DNA from: Clostridia bacterium
GTDB lineage: Bacteria > Bacillota > DSM-12270 > Thermacetogeniales > Thermacetogeniaceae
NCBI GenBank assembly: GCA_902812435.1
Contig: CADDZA010000005.1
Coordinates: 1-46,605 of the forward strand
Length of the DNA: 46,605 nucleotides
Direction of reading: 5' to 3'
Shown: piece by piece, positions 17,669 through 25,922 of the stretch
How positions within the stretch are numbered: the stretch's first letter is position 1
How the letters are laid out: every line of letters starts with the position of its first letter
Translations under genes and position numbers: made by a program
The notes under the pieces: generated by a model
Seen by the model: only the letters and a program-made list of their open reading frames with translations
Databases searched by the model: none
Told to the model about the DNA's origin: nothing

Positions 17669-18712
17669 TTAGTAAACCCCTCTCATGGCCAAACCGAGAG
17701 CAATGGCATATGCGGGATCGAAGCCTTCGCCTCCCGGCAGGGGAAGATCCACTGCTCCAATGCCGACCGGAATACCCAGCACGTCCTGCATGAAAACGGG
17801 AAGCCCTTTCAACTTGCTGGTTCCTCCGCTTAAAATTAAGCGTTCGACAGGAGTCCCCTCCTGAACAGAGTAAAAATTCAGGGATCTCTGCACTTCCCCG
17901 GCAATCTCCATGAGACTCCCCCTCAGGATTTCCACCAGCTGCCTGCCACCGCTCAAGCTCCAAGCGTTATCCCTCAGAAGGCTGGCATCCTCTTGCATTT
18001 GCTGGGCTTCTGAGGCTTCCACCCCCTGGGTATCCATAATCGCCCTGGTTAAAATACTCCCGCCGACGGGCAGCACCCGGACAAAACGAATTCTCCCGTT
18101 TCTGGTGATCACAAGGTGAGAGGTCCTGGAACCGATGTCGATCATGGCAAGCGTCCCTCTGGTGTTCCTGCCGAAAAGCCGCCACAGGGCAAATGCCTGG
18201 ATGTCAAATGCCGTCACAGTCAGGCCTGCGCGGGAAAAAATGCCGTAATACCGGTAAACGGTACCGGTCGGGACGGCCAGCAGCAGCACGTTCTGGCCCT
18301 CTTCGACGTCGCCGTCCCCGGTTTTGCCCTCGTCTAACCTGACATACCTGAATATAAACTGATCCGTAGGAGAAGACAGGTACTTTTCTATTTCGATTTC
18401 GGCGGCAGCCGCCAGTTCCTTATCGCTCATCAAAGGGAAGCGCACAACGCGGTTGATAACCTTTTCGCCTCCGATACAGGTTATCACCTCGTGTAATCCC
18501 TCTGTCCTGATCTGGCTTAAGACCTCAACCAGATGCTCCTCATCAAACTGTTCCGTCCAGACACCGGGAGGACTCGGGTACTTCTTCAGGGAAACAATTT
18601 CGGCCATACCATCTGAGATCCTGACTTCCGCCACTTTGATCCAGTTGGTGCCGATATCTACACCTGTAAATTGGTTCTTGCGGGGCAATATCTTTTGTAG
18701 AAAATCCTTCAT
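17669..18712 (-). CDS. pilM: Type IV pilus actin-like ATPase PilM
   Basis: 347 aa, actin-like fold: phosphate-1 motif FTGVDIGTNWIKVAEV near the N-terminus, phosphate-2 AMIDIGSRTSHLVI and adenosine motif ERLILSGGTSKLKGL. Cytoplasmic partner of PilN. ATG 18712 chosen with AAGGCGG upstream; a GTG 33 nt earlier is possible. The 286 bp before it (18713-18998) contain AT-rich sequence but no feature I can name with confidence. Confidence 0.9.
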   Translation of the reverse strand: MKDFLQKILPRKNQFTGVDIGTNWIKVAEVRISDGMAEIVSLKKYPSPPGVWTEQFDEEHLVEVLSQIRTEGLHEVITCIGGEKVINRVVRFPLMSDKELAAAAEIEIEKYLSSPTDQFIFRYVRLDEGKTGDGDVEEGQNVLLLAVPTGTVYRYYGIFSRAGLTVTAFDIQAFALWRLFGRNTRGTLAMIDIGSRTSHLVITRNGRIRFVRVLPVGGSILTRAIMDTQGVEASEAQQMQEDASLLRDNAWSLSGGRQLVEILRGSLMEIAGEVQRSLNFYSVQEGTPVERLILSGGTSKLKGLPVFMQDVLGIPVGIGAVDLPLPGGEGFDPAYAIALGLAMRGVY

Positions 18713-18998
18713 AGTGACCGCCTTGTTGAGAAATTGCACTTTCACGAGATCCTGTGCAGTAAACCCATACCAGAGTTCCTGTTTTCAAAAAAATCGCTCA
18801 CATGTCATAAAAATAACGATACCCATATTCTATAATAGTTCCTTTAATCCTGCTTTAATGTGGTCTCATTGTCTAATTATGTTAAAAAAATCATGTTAAT
18901 AAAAAAATCAGCCAAAATCTGCCTTCAAGCCAGCTTCTGATCTTGAGCTTTGGATATGGATGCCACATATAGGGCCGGAACCCAATTCTTTCTAGCCT

Positions 18999-20444
18999 TT
19001 ATTTCCAGGCGATAATCTGATACCCCACCGGCGTGCCCGGAGGAACTGCTGCCTGTGCCGCGTTCAGGTTAATTATTGCATTAATCAGCACGTCATTTTT
19101 GGCGGCCACCCAGTCCAGATTAAGGTTTCCCGTTGTCGAACAATCGAACTTTCCGGTTGTTATCACAGATAAGCGCCCGCCACTCCCGACAACCGCCCTA
19201 TAAACCACGTCGCCGGCGACGGCAAAAAAGCCGCACGTGCTTTTTATACCCGATGTGTCAACCCCGAACAGACCGGCGAGGGCCTCGTCGATCTTGATGC
19301 TGTCGGCCACAACAGTAGCAGGCGCACCTGCCACAACATTCAGTCGACCCAGGTTGAGGTCGACAAAAGTTACAATTTTGCCTCGATATTTGCCTTCGAT
19401 ACGATCCTGCCACCTACTGTAGGCGTCTCTGTACGCTTTAAAATCAAGTACCACCGGGCCATCCACGACGGTAAGCGACGGTAGCCGCAACTCCGCGCCG
19501 GTAACGGTAATTATCACCAAGTTCAAGGGTACTTCCGCGACCGAGTAAACCCACCGGATTCCTTTGCCGCTCCCGAACTCAGGGTCATCGTCAAGCCACG
19601 CCGTCGCACTTGCAAAGCATGAACCCTGCTTCTGAGCTTCATCTCTCACCCGTTCGTACCAGGTGCTCCCTTTGTCCACCACCGGAAACTTAGGGAGGGG
19701 GAACCCCGGGATATTCGTGCCGCAGTGCTCGTGAATGGTGACCTTCCTGAGTTGCCACCAGGGGCCGTGCACCTCATTCCCCGCCCAGATTTTCCCGCTC
19801 CAGGTACTGAGTGCCCCCGAAAGATGCACATCCTCACCAGCCTTGATCTCGCCGCCGCCCGACGTAATGCCCCCTTGCAAGTAGGCATTCCTACCGGCGT
19901 AAATGCCTCCAACGTTACCGGTAATCAATGCCTGCGATTCTACGTCTCCCATCCGGGCCAGAAGGGAGCCGCCAGTACTTGTGACTCCCCCCGTCAGATG
20001 GACCGCTGTATCAGACTTCAATCCCGGGCCACCGTAGGAAAGAAAGGGATCGGGCACCACCTTCACCTTTACCCGGATGTTCTTTCGGGCCAGCCTGCTG
20101 CTGCCGGCAGGATAATGCGAAGAAGAAGCTATTATGTAAATGTCATTCCCCGCCGTTTCTTTCGTCACGCTCACTTCGTCTATCACCCCGCCGGCATAAG
20201 GCTCGTTATGTATGCTAAATTCCTCAAACCCGGGGGCTGGATAGATGAGCCTCTGGCGCAGGTCAGCCAGGGCCATTTCGATGCCAGCCTCGGCGATATA
20301 GTAGGCCTTCTTCTGCCATGTCTCCAAGGTGGCGTTTTTACGCACGGCGGTGCCCATGGCCACAGCTGCGCTGCCGATCATGAAGATGACCGTGGTCAAA
20401 ATCAGAACAAGTACAAGAGCCTGTCCCCTCTGGTCGCGAAGCAT
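18999..20444 (-). CDS. PilX-like pilus protein with bactofilin-like repeats
   Basis: 481 aa. The N-terminus (RGQALVLVLILTTVIFMIGS, then KKAYYIAEAGIEMALADL) matches the PilX/PulK-type N-terminal domain found in minor pilin clusters. It has no type III leader Gly-Phe-Glu motif. The middle (about 145-235) contains glycine-rich near repeats, GGVTSTGGSLLARMGDVESQ, GGITSGGGEIKAGEDVHLSG, suggesting a beta-solenoid like polymer-forming/bactofilin proteins. The C-terminal half is unrecognised. ATG 20444 has GGAGGTGG upstream. Encoded 12 bp after the PilW-like gene; possibly a tip or adhesive subunit (inference). Confidence 0.65.
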   Translation of the reverse strand: MLRDQRGQALVLVLILTTVIFMIGSAAVAMGTAVRKNATLETWQKKAYYIAEAGIEMALADLRQRLIYPAPGFEEFSIHNEPYAGGVIDEVSVTKETAGNDIYIIASSSHYPAGSSRLARKNIRVKVKVVPDPFLSYGGPGLKSDTAVHLTGGVTSTGGSLLARMGDVESQALITGNVGGIYAGRNAYLQGGITSGGGEIKAGEDVHLSGALSTWSGKIWAGNEVHGPWWQLRKVTIHEHCGTNIPGFPLPKFPVVDKGSTWYERVRDEAQKQGSCFASATAWLDDDPEFGSGKGIRWVYSVAEVPLNLVIITVTGAELRLPSLTVVDGPVVLDFKAYRDAYSRWQDRIEGKYRGKIVTFVDLNLGRLNVVAGAPATVVADSIKIDEALAGLFGVDTSGIKSTCGFFAVAGDVVYRAVVGSGGRLSVITTGKFDCSTTGNLNLDWVAAKNDVLINAIINLNAAQAAVPPGTPVGYQIIAWK

Positions 20445-20456
20445 GCCACCACCTCC

Positions 20457-20969
20457 CTATCCGCTCTCCCCGACCCGCAGGTTGACCTCCGTGCTCAGCC
20501 GCACCTTGCCGCTCTTTCCCTTCTCACCTTCGATGGTGATCGTGATGCTGTTCCCCTCCCTGGTGAAAACGAGTTTCGTGATGATGTGGCTGGTGACCGG
20601 AAGCCACGTATACCCGCCCGTACCCTCGATCTTCTCCTCAATCTCTCCATCCTCCCCCTCCTTCTTGTTGAGACGGTATCCGTTCCTCTTCTCGCTGGAG
20701 GAGAGGGTAAACTCGATATGGGAACTGGGAACATCATCTAGATTTTCTGGAATAATGGTGTCAGGTTTGGCCTCCCTTATTTTGCCGGCCATCCTAGCCG
20801 CAGCAATGCGCAGGTTCTCCTGCACTTCGATCCTGGCGCTCTCCCGGGCGTAGCTCCGGTAGCCGCTCAGGTAAAGGAGGGAGATTCCGCCAACGACGAA
20901 AGCAATGATGGTCAGGGCGACGAGCGCCTCTATGAGGGTGAAGCCGCGGCTGTCACGCACCTCCCTCAC
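20457..20969 (-). CDS. PilW-like minor prepilin
   Basis: About 170 aa. A short leader REVRDSRG precedes FTLIEALVALTIIAFVVGG, a canonical type IV prepilin site (Gly/Phe, Glu +5). The remainder is a soluble pilin-like domain with a charged loop (EKRNGYRLNKKEGEDGEIEE). GTG 20969 overlaps the previous stop as GTGA; GTG 20972 is equally possible. Frames that extend further upstream are spurious. Confidence 0.8.
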   Translation of the reverse strand: MREVRDSRGFTLIEALVALTIIAFVVGGISLLYLSGYRSYARESARIEVQENLRIAAARMAGKIREAKPDTIIPENLDDVPSSHIEFTLSSSEKRNGYRLNKKEGEDGEIEEKIEGTGGYTWLPVTSHIITKLVFTREGNSITITIEGEKGKSGKVRLSTEVNLRVGESG

Positions 20970-21547
20970 CACCGACTCAGCCTTTCGCTGGTAAGGGTGA
21001 CTTCTCGCGTGCGGCCGCCGGTTGTCGCATAACTTACGGTGACGGTGACCGTGGCGAGGCCCTTGGTGGGGTCGGGGTTCGGCACGACTCCGATCCGGTA
21101 CATGTAGCCCGAGGCAGTGCCCTTTAAGATCGCGTATGTGGTTGTGGCATCTGGCACCGTGTCCCACGGGCGTTCCACCGTGGCCGTGCGCGTGGCGCCG
21201 TTGTAATCCGTGATCTTCCGCACCTGCCCGGAACCCCGCCCCCCGGTGGTCGCTATCATCAGTCCGCTATAGTAATTATTTACCTCGCTGGCTTGAGTCG
21301 CCAACTGAATCGTGTCAATTCCTCCGCCCCGCGCCGTCCCGAACTGGTTTTCGGGAACGGCTTTAACCTGCTCCAGTATTTCCTGGGCAACGTTAACCGC
21401 CGCCACGTCGTGGCGCGCCACAGCCGTGGACGTGCTCCCGGCCAGGAAAAGGCCCATCAGGGCCGCGCTGGTGAGGCCGAGGACAACCAGAGCCACCATC
21501 ACTTCGATTAGGCTCATGCCACTCTGGCCGTTCTTTTGAAAAGGCAT
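20966..21547 (-). CDS. PilV-like minor prepilin
   Basis: 193 aa from ATG 21547. Leader MPFQKNGQSG then MSLIEVMVALVVLGLTSAALM, a prepilin site with Met at +1 and Glu at +5, as in PilV/GspI. The AAVNVAQEILEQVKAVPENQFG segment is typical of PilV-type proteins. First gene of a minor-pilin trio and transcribed divergently from the O-antigen-ligase-like gene. Confidence 0.82.
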   Translation of the reverse strand: MPFQKNGQSGMSLIEVMVALVVLGLTSAALMGLFLAGSTSTAVARHDVAAVNVAQEILEQVKAVPENQFGTARGGGIDTIQLATQASEVNNYYSGLMIATTGGRGSGQVRKITDYNGATRTATVERPWDTVPDATTTYAILKGTASGYMYRIGVVPNPDPTKGLATVTVTVSYATTGGRTREVTLTSERLSRW

Positions 21548-21595
21548 CAAACCGTGGTCACTCCCGATCTGGCGGCGGAGAATCTCAGGCCGTCA

Positions 21596-21612
21596 AAATA
21601 TTGATAATATTT
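21596..21612. promoter_or_regulatory. Perfect 7-bp inverted repeat, possible operator
   Basis: AAATATT-GAT-AATATTT lies 49 bp upstream of the PilV-like start, in the divergent region. The size and position would suit a repressor site for the minor-pilin operon, but AT-rich palindromes also arise by chance. Confidence 0.35.
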
Positions 21613-21718
21613 CAACAAATCTTGCAATTTTCCTGCATGCCGCATTTAAATATGGATATTTTACCCAAAAATACCCTCTTCTTAAAATTAAGCACTGTAC
21701 CTGGCACCGTCATAATTA

Positions 21719-21782
21719 TCCTCAGATACCTTTTAATTTTGGTTTTTCTAACCATGCTGTGAAATTAAAGGTATCAAGAGGA
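21719..21782 (+). repeat. Long imperfect stem-loop before the O-antigen-ligase-like gene
   Basis: TCCTC (21719-21723) pairs with GAGGA (21778-21782), and GATACCTTTTAATTT (21725-21739) with AAATTAAAGGTATC (21762-21775), one bulged T. An inner TGGTT/AACCA hairpin lies at 21740-21744/21750-21754. The 3' arm overlaps a strong AGGAGG (21779-21784). That ribosome site precedes only a four-codon ORF (ATG 21796) and not the frame of the following gene. Translational leader or small mobile palindrome. Confidence 0.6.
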
Positions 21783-21845
21783 GGAACCGTCGATAATGGC
21801 GAATTATTAGTAAAACTATAAAAAAGCATCAAAATACCAGTTTCC

Positions 21846-23063
21846 TTGTTAAAAAAGAATCTGGATGCCAGATATGTTCTGCTCTGGTTTATGGTTACCA
21901 TTTACCCTCTGGTTGTGATCCCCCATCCTTTTTATATCACCTACCCTGGGGGAACGGCGCTGCCCGGTTACTTTTACGCGCCCCGTTACCTTCTGCTCGT
22001 AATTGTCTCGGTGATCGCCTTATTTCTGCTGCTGAAAGACAACCCCCAAATCAAACACCCGACCTTTATACCTCTGGGGATGTTTCTGATCTTTGCCCTG
22101 ACCTCGGCACTGCTTGCCCCCGTCCCCATCACCGCCTGGATCGGAAGCCCTTTCCGCTTCACAGGGCTGAGCACATACCTTTGCTGTGCCATATTATTTA
22201 TCCTGGCCATGCATACGGGTAAAGAGGAAAAATTGCTAAGATATATGACCGGTAGCGCGGCCATTGGATCGCTTCTGGCGATCCTGCAGTACTTCGGTTT
22301 GAACCTGGTTCCTCATGAACCCTTTCGGAAAGGGATGATCAGCTACGGTACAATGGCCAACCCGGATTTTCTGGGGACTTATACGGCGTTTATTTTGCCT
22401 GCGGCAGTACTGCTATTTTTAAGATCAAGAAAAAAGGTATGGCTGCTATGCTCCGTATCGATCTACGCCGGCCTGCTGGTGAGCCTCTGCAGGGGGGCCT
22501 GGCTGGCTGCTCTGGCCGGCTTTCTCGTCATCGCCGCATCCTGCCGGAGGGATACAGCGAAGAGAAAGCCCCTTCTCCTGCTGGCAGGAGTTTTCCTGGC
22601 AACCACTCTGGTTCTCCTGCCAGCCCGGGATGGTCTCCTGTTGCACAGGATCATCTCCCTGTCAGGCGAGGTAAGCAAAGGAATTAAAATGGACGAAGGA
22701 GCCGGGGCCTACCGTTTCTTCATCTGGCAGAAAAGCTTCAAGCTGTTTCTGAGATTCTGGGCCTTCGGCATCGGTCCCGACCACCTTCTCTATGCTAAGA
22801 TCTTTACCCCCAATCACGCCCTGGTGGACAAAGCCCACAACATCTTTCTGGAAATCGCCCTGACAATGGGGATCTTCGCCCTGCTTTCCTACCTGGCCTT
22901 TCTGAGCTTTTTCCTGCGCCCCGCCAGGAACGAAAAAGGTTTTCTCCTCTTCACGATGATTCTGGTTTACCTGATACAGGGATTCTTCAACATCGACGTG
23001 GTGATGATCATGCCACTGTTCTGGATAATATTGGGAATGTCCTTATCTGAATATTTTATATAA
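21846..23063 (+). CDS. O-antigen ligase / Wzy_C family membrane protein
   Basis: About 405 aa and about ten to twelve hydrophobic segments. The Wzy_C-type core is visible: GTMANPDFLGTYTAFILPAA, LSLCRGAWLAA-like segment (VSLCRGAWLAALAGF), and FGIGPDHLLY...KAHNIFLEIALTMGIFA, where the conserved His of the periplasmic loop lies. Family members transfer lipid-linked glycans; some (TfpO/PglL) glycosylate pilins. The only plus-strand gene among the pilus genes, ending 1 bp from the pilin stop (convergent). TTG 21846 lacks a clear ribosome site, and ATG 21891 is an alternative, so the start is uncertain. Confidence 0.78.
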   Translation: MLKKNLDARYVLLWFMVTIYPLVVIPHPFYITYPGGTALPGYFYAPRYLLLVIVSVIALFLLLKDNPQIKHPTFIPLGMFLIFALTSALLAPVPITAWIGSPFRFTGLSTYLCCAILFILAMHTGKEEKLLRYMTGSAAIGSLLAILQYFGLNLVPHEPFRKGMISYGTMANPDFLGTYTAFILPAAVLLFLRSRKKVWLLCSVSIYAGLLVSLCRGAWLAALAGFLVIAASCRRDTAKRKPLLLLAGVFLATTLVLLPARDGLLLHRIISLSGEVSKGIKMDEGAGAYRFFIWQKSFKLFLRFWAFGIGPDHLLYAKIFTPNHALVDKAHNIFLEIALTMGIFALLSYLAFLSFFLRPARNEKGFLLFTMILVYLIQGFFNIDVVMIMPLFWIILGMSLSEYFI

Positions 23064-23064
23064 A

Positions 23065-23502
23065 TTATGGTGTTGTTGGAGCAGATTGTTGTGTTGCACT
23101 TGTGCCTGGAGGGTTTGATGTTCCATTCCTACCTATACCATAAACATATTTACCACCATATGGGTCTGTACTAGATGTATTAATAGCATAGCCTTTACTA
23201 TCGCTGGAAATTGAGTAAACATACTTAGTACCTGACGAGGATATAATTGTAGTATCTAACCCAGCATCCCCTAAATTGGAAACAGACGGATAAACCTCAT
23301 TATTCTGTGCATAATAACTATCTAATGCAGCCTGCATGGTGCTAATCTCGGCTTTTGCTTTTGTCACTCTTGATTGAGTGATATACCCCGAATAAAACTT
23401 GATCCCACCCCCGATCAAGACAGCGATGATGATCAGAACGACCATCATTTCAATCATGGTGAAACCCTTTTCGCTGCGCAAATACCTTTTCAGGTTCAAC
23501 AT
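23065..23502 (-). CDS. pilA: Major type IV pilin
   Basis: 145 aa. Leader NLKRYLRSEKG followed by FTMIEMMVVLIIIAVLIGGG, the strongest prepilin signal in the window (Glu +5). The helix continues into ITQSRVTKAKAEISTMQAAL and a small C-terminal domain ending in a Ser/Thr/Pro-rich tail (about 125-145), which could carry O-linked glycan (inference). No Cys pair is seen. ATG 23502 follows GGAGAGGAG. Located downstream of pilC, about 80 bp away. Confidence 0.9.
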   Translation of the reverse strand: MLNLKRYLRSEKGFTMIEMMVVLIIIAVLIGGGIKFYSGYITQSRVTKAKAEISTMQAALDSYYAQNNEVYPSVSNLGDAGLDTTIISSSGTKYVYSISSDSKGYAINTSSTDPYGGKYVYGIGRNGTSNPPGTSATQQSAPTTP

Positions 23503-23582
23503 TCGCACCTCTCCTCTCCGAATTTTAAATTTTTAAATCTTTCTCTGCATTCCTGCGTGAAATAAAACGAGTCCCTTTTCTT

Positions 23583-24824
23583 CTACGGCATTCCTCCGGG
23601 CATACCCCCTCCCTGTATTGCTCCCGACAGGCCGAACAAAGGCAAATAGATGGAAATCGCTATAAAGCCCACCAGGATGCCCACCACGGCGATTAAGACG
23701 GGTTCCACGATGCTGGAGAGCCGGGCAATCATGGCCTCCACCTCCTGCTCGTAGAAGGCTGCCAGCTTTTCCAGCATGCTATCCAGGGCACCGGATTCCT
23801 CACCGATACCGATCATGTTGACGGCCATCGGGGGAAAGATCTTGCTTTTGATGAGAACCGGCGCCATCCTTTCTCCTTCCTTGATATTGCGCATGGCTTC
23901 GGCGATTTCCTTGGCGGCAATTGAGTTTCCCACCACCTTTTCCACCGTTTCCAGGGAGCGCAGCAGCGGGACTCCGCTCCTTAGCAAAGTCGCAAGCGTG
24001 CGGGCAAACCTGGCCACGATCGTCTTGGTCGCCAGGGGCCCCACCACGGGGATCTGCAGCAGTAAACGATCGATAAACTTTCTGCCGTTTTCGCTGGCGA
24101 AACCCTGTCTTGCAGCCACAAACAAACCCGCCACGCCCGCCAGAAACAGATACCAATACCCCGTCAGGGCGCCGCTGATCCCCATCAGGATGCGGGTAGG
24201 CAGGGGAAGGACGGCTCCCGACTGGGCAAAGATATCGGCAAAGATGGGAACGATCAGGGTGATCAGCACGAGTACGGACAGGAGAGCCATTCCGGCAATC
24301 ATAGCCGGGTAGGTCATGGCGGATTTGATCTTTTCCCTGAGTTGATGGTCCTTTTCAAAATGGACCGCCAGGCGCTCCAGTGTCTGGTCAATCGTTCCGC
24401 TGACCTCACCGGCGGCCAGCATGTTGATAAAGATTTCTGGAAGTTGCTCACTATAGCCGCGAAAAGACTCGCTCAACCCATTACCTTTTTCAATGGCGAC
24501 CCCCACTTCCTCAAGGATATTGCGGAGCCTCTTGTTCTCCGTCTGCTGAATCAGGATACGGATGCACTGCAGCAGGGGAATGCCGGACCCGATCATTGTG
24601 GCGAACTGCCGGCAGAAAACTGCCAGATCCCTGGTTTTGATTTTTCCTGCCAGCAGTTTGCCAACATCAAAGGAATACCTGCGCACAGGGTTGAGCTGCA
24701 CGACGAACAGATTTTTATCCCGGAGCAGGGAAATAGCGTCAGATGAGCTTTCCGCCTCGACTCTCCCGGTGATGAGTTGCCCGGACAGATTCCTGGCCTT
24801 GTAGGCAAAGGTGGACTCCGGCAT
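23583..24824 (-). CDS. pilC: Type IV pilus platform protein PilC
   Basis: Polytopic inner-membrane platform on which the motor ATPases act. The 413 aa contain two GspF domains (about 70-193 and 275-397) with motifs FCRQFATMIGSGIPLLQCI and FARTLATLLRSGVPLLRSL, each followed by the GEVSGTI/GEESGALD element. A short Gly/Pro/Met-rich tail. It abuts the pilT stop without spacer. Confidence 0.94.
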   Translation of the reverse strand: MPESTFAYKARNLSGQLITGRVEAESSSDAISLLRDKNLFVVQLNPVRRYSFDVGKLLAGKIKTRDLAVFCRQFATMIGSGIPLLQCIRILIQQTENKRLRNILEEVGVAIEKGNGLSESFRGYSEQLPEIFINMLAAGEVSGTIDQTLERLAVHFEKDHQLREKIKSAMTYPAMIAGMALLSVLVLITLIVPIFADIFAQSGAVLPLPTRILMGISGALTGYWYLFLAGVAGLFVAARQGFASENGRKFIDRLLLQIPVVGPLATKTIVARFARTLATLLRSGVPLLRSLETVEKVVGNSIAAKEIAEAMRNIKEGERMAPVLIKSKIFPPMAVNMIGIGEESGALDSMLEKLAAFYEQEVEAMIARLSSIVEPVLIAVVGILVGFIAISIYLPLFGLSGAIQGGGMPGGMP

Positions 24825-25922
24825 CTAAATCACACCTTTCATTAAGATCTCCGGGTCCCGCGCCCGGTTCAAAACCTCATCCCGGCTGATTATCCCTTTC
24901 TGGTAAAGCTCCCGCAGGGACATATCAAGGGTCTGCATCCCGTAGCGGGCACCGGTCTGCATCTGCGACGGTATCTGGTAGGTCTTGCCTTCCCTGATCA
25001 GGTTCCTCACCGCCGGGGTAGCGATCAGGATTTCCAGTGCCACAACCCGCTCGGGCTTATCCACCCTCGGTATGAGCTGCTGGGAGACGATGCCTTCCAG
25101 GGTGTCTGCCAGCTGGATGCGGATCTGCTGCTGCTGTGCCGGGGGGAAAACGTCGATGATCCGGTCGATGGTCTCCGCCGCTCCCGGCGTGTGCAGTGTG
25201 GCCAGCACCAGGTGCCCCGTTTCCGAAGCCGTGAGTGCTGTCGCAATTGTCTCCAGATCGCGCATTTCTCCAACCATGATGACGTCCGGATCCTCTCGCA
25301 GGGCGGCACGCAAGGCGTCGGCAAAGGATCCGGTATCTTCCCCTATCTCCCGCTGATTGACGATGCTGAGATTGTGCCTGTGCAGGTATTCGATCGGGTC
25401 TTCCAGGGTGATGATGTGCAGCCTTTTCTCACTGTTGATAAGGTCAATCATGGCAGCCAGGGTTGTGGACTTGCCGCTGCCCGTTGGGCCGGTCACCAGC
25501 ACCAGCCCCTTTGGCCTCCTGGCGAGATACATGAGGGTACCCGGCAGGCCTAATTCCTGGAAAGAGGGAATGCGGGTATTGAGCAGCCGCATAACCATGG
25601 CAATGCTGTTTCTCTGTTTGAAGACATTGACCCGCACCCTTCCCACACCCGGAACAGAGTAGGAAAAATCCAGCTCCCCTTTTTCCTGCATGCGGTTATA
25701 CTGCTCCGGTGTCATGATTTGCCGCGCCAGCGCCTCGGTATCCGGAGGTGTCAGGTTCTTGATCTCCCCTGAAGCAACAAGGTCGATCTTCCCCGCCAGT
25801 TCCGGTGCGTCAAATGGATAAAGCGCACCATTTAGTCTTATGATAGGAGGCCTGCCAACTGTAACATGGACGTCCGATGCTCCAAGCTTTGCGGCCTGTG
25901 CAAGAATATCAACGGTATTCAT
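24825..25922 (-). CDS. pilT: Pilus retraction ATPase PilT
   Basis: Hexameric ATPase driving pilus retraction. The 365 aa have the N-terminal PAS-like domain (GASDVHVTVGRPPIIRLNG), Walker A VTGPTGSGKSTTLAA, Asp box LEDPIEYLH, Walker B VIMVGEMRDLETI, and His box LATLHTPGAAETIDR, all intact, plus the retraction-specific AIRNLIREGK-like segment (AVRNLIREGKTYQIPS). ATG overlaps the pilB stop by 4 nt. A degenerate paralogue lies at 27792-28817. Confidence 0.95.
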   Translation of the reverse strand: MNTVDILAQAAKLGASDVHVTVGRPPIIRLNGALYPFDAPELAGKIDLVASGEIKNLTPPDTEALARQIMTPEQYNRMQEKGELDFSYSVPGVGRVRVNVFKQRNSIAMVMRLLNTRIPSFQELGLPGTLMYLARRPKGLVLVTGPTGSGKSTTLAAMIDLINSEKRLHIITLEDPIEYLHRHNLSIVNQREIGEDTGSFADALRAALREDPDVIMVGEMRDLETIATALTASETGHLVLATLHTPGAAETIDRIIDVFPPAQQQQIRIQLADTLEGIVSQQLIPRVDKPERVVALEILIATPAVRNLIREGKTYQIPSQMQTGARYGMQTLDMSLRELYQKGIISRDEVLNRARDPEILMKGVI

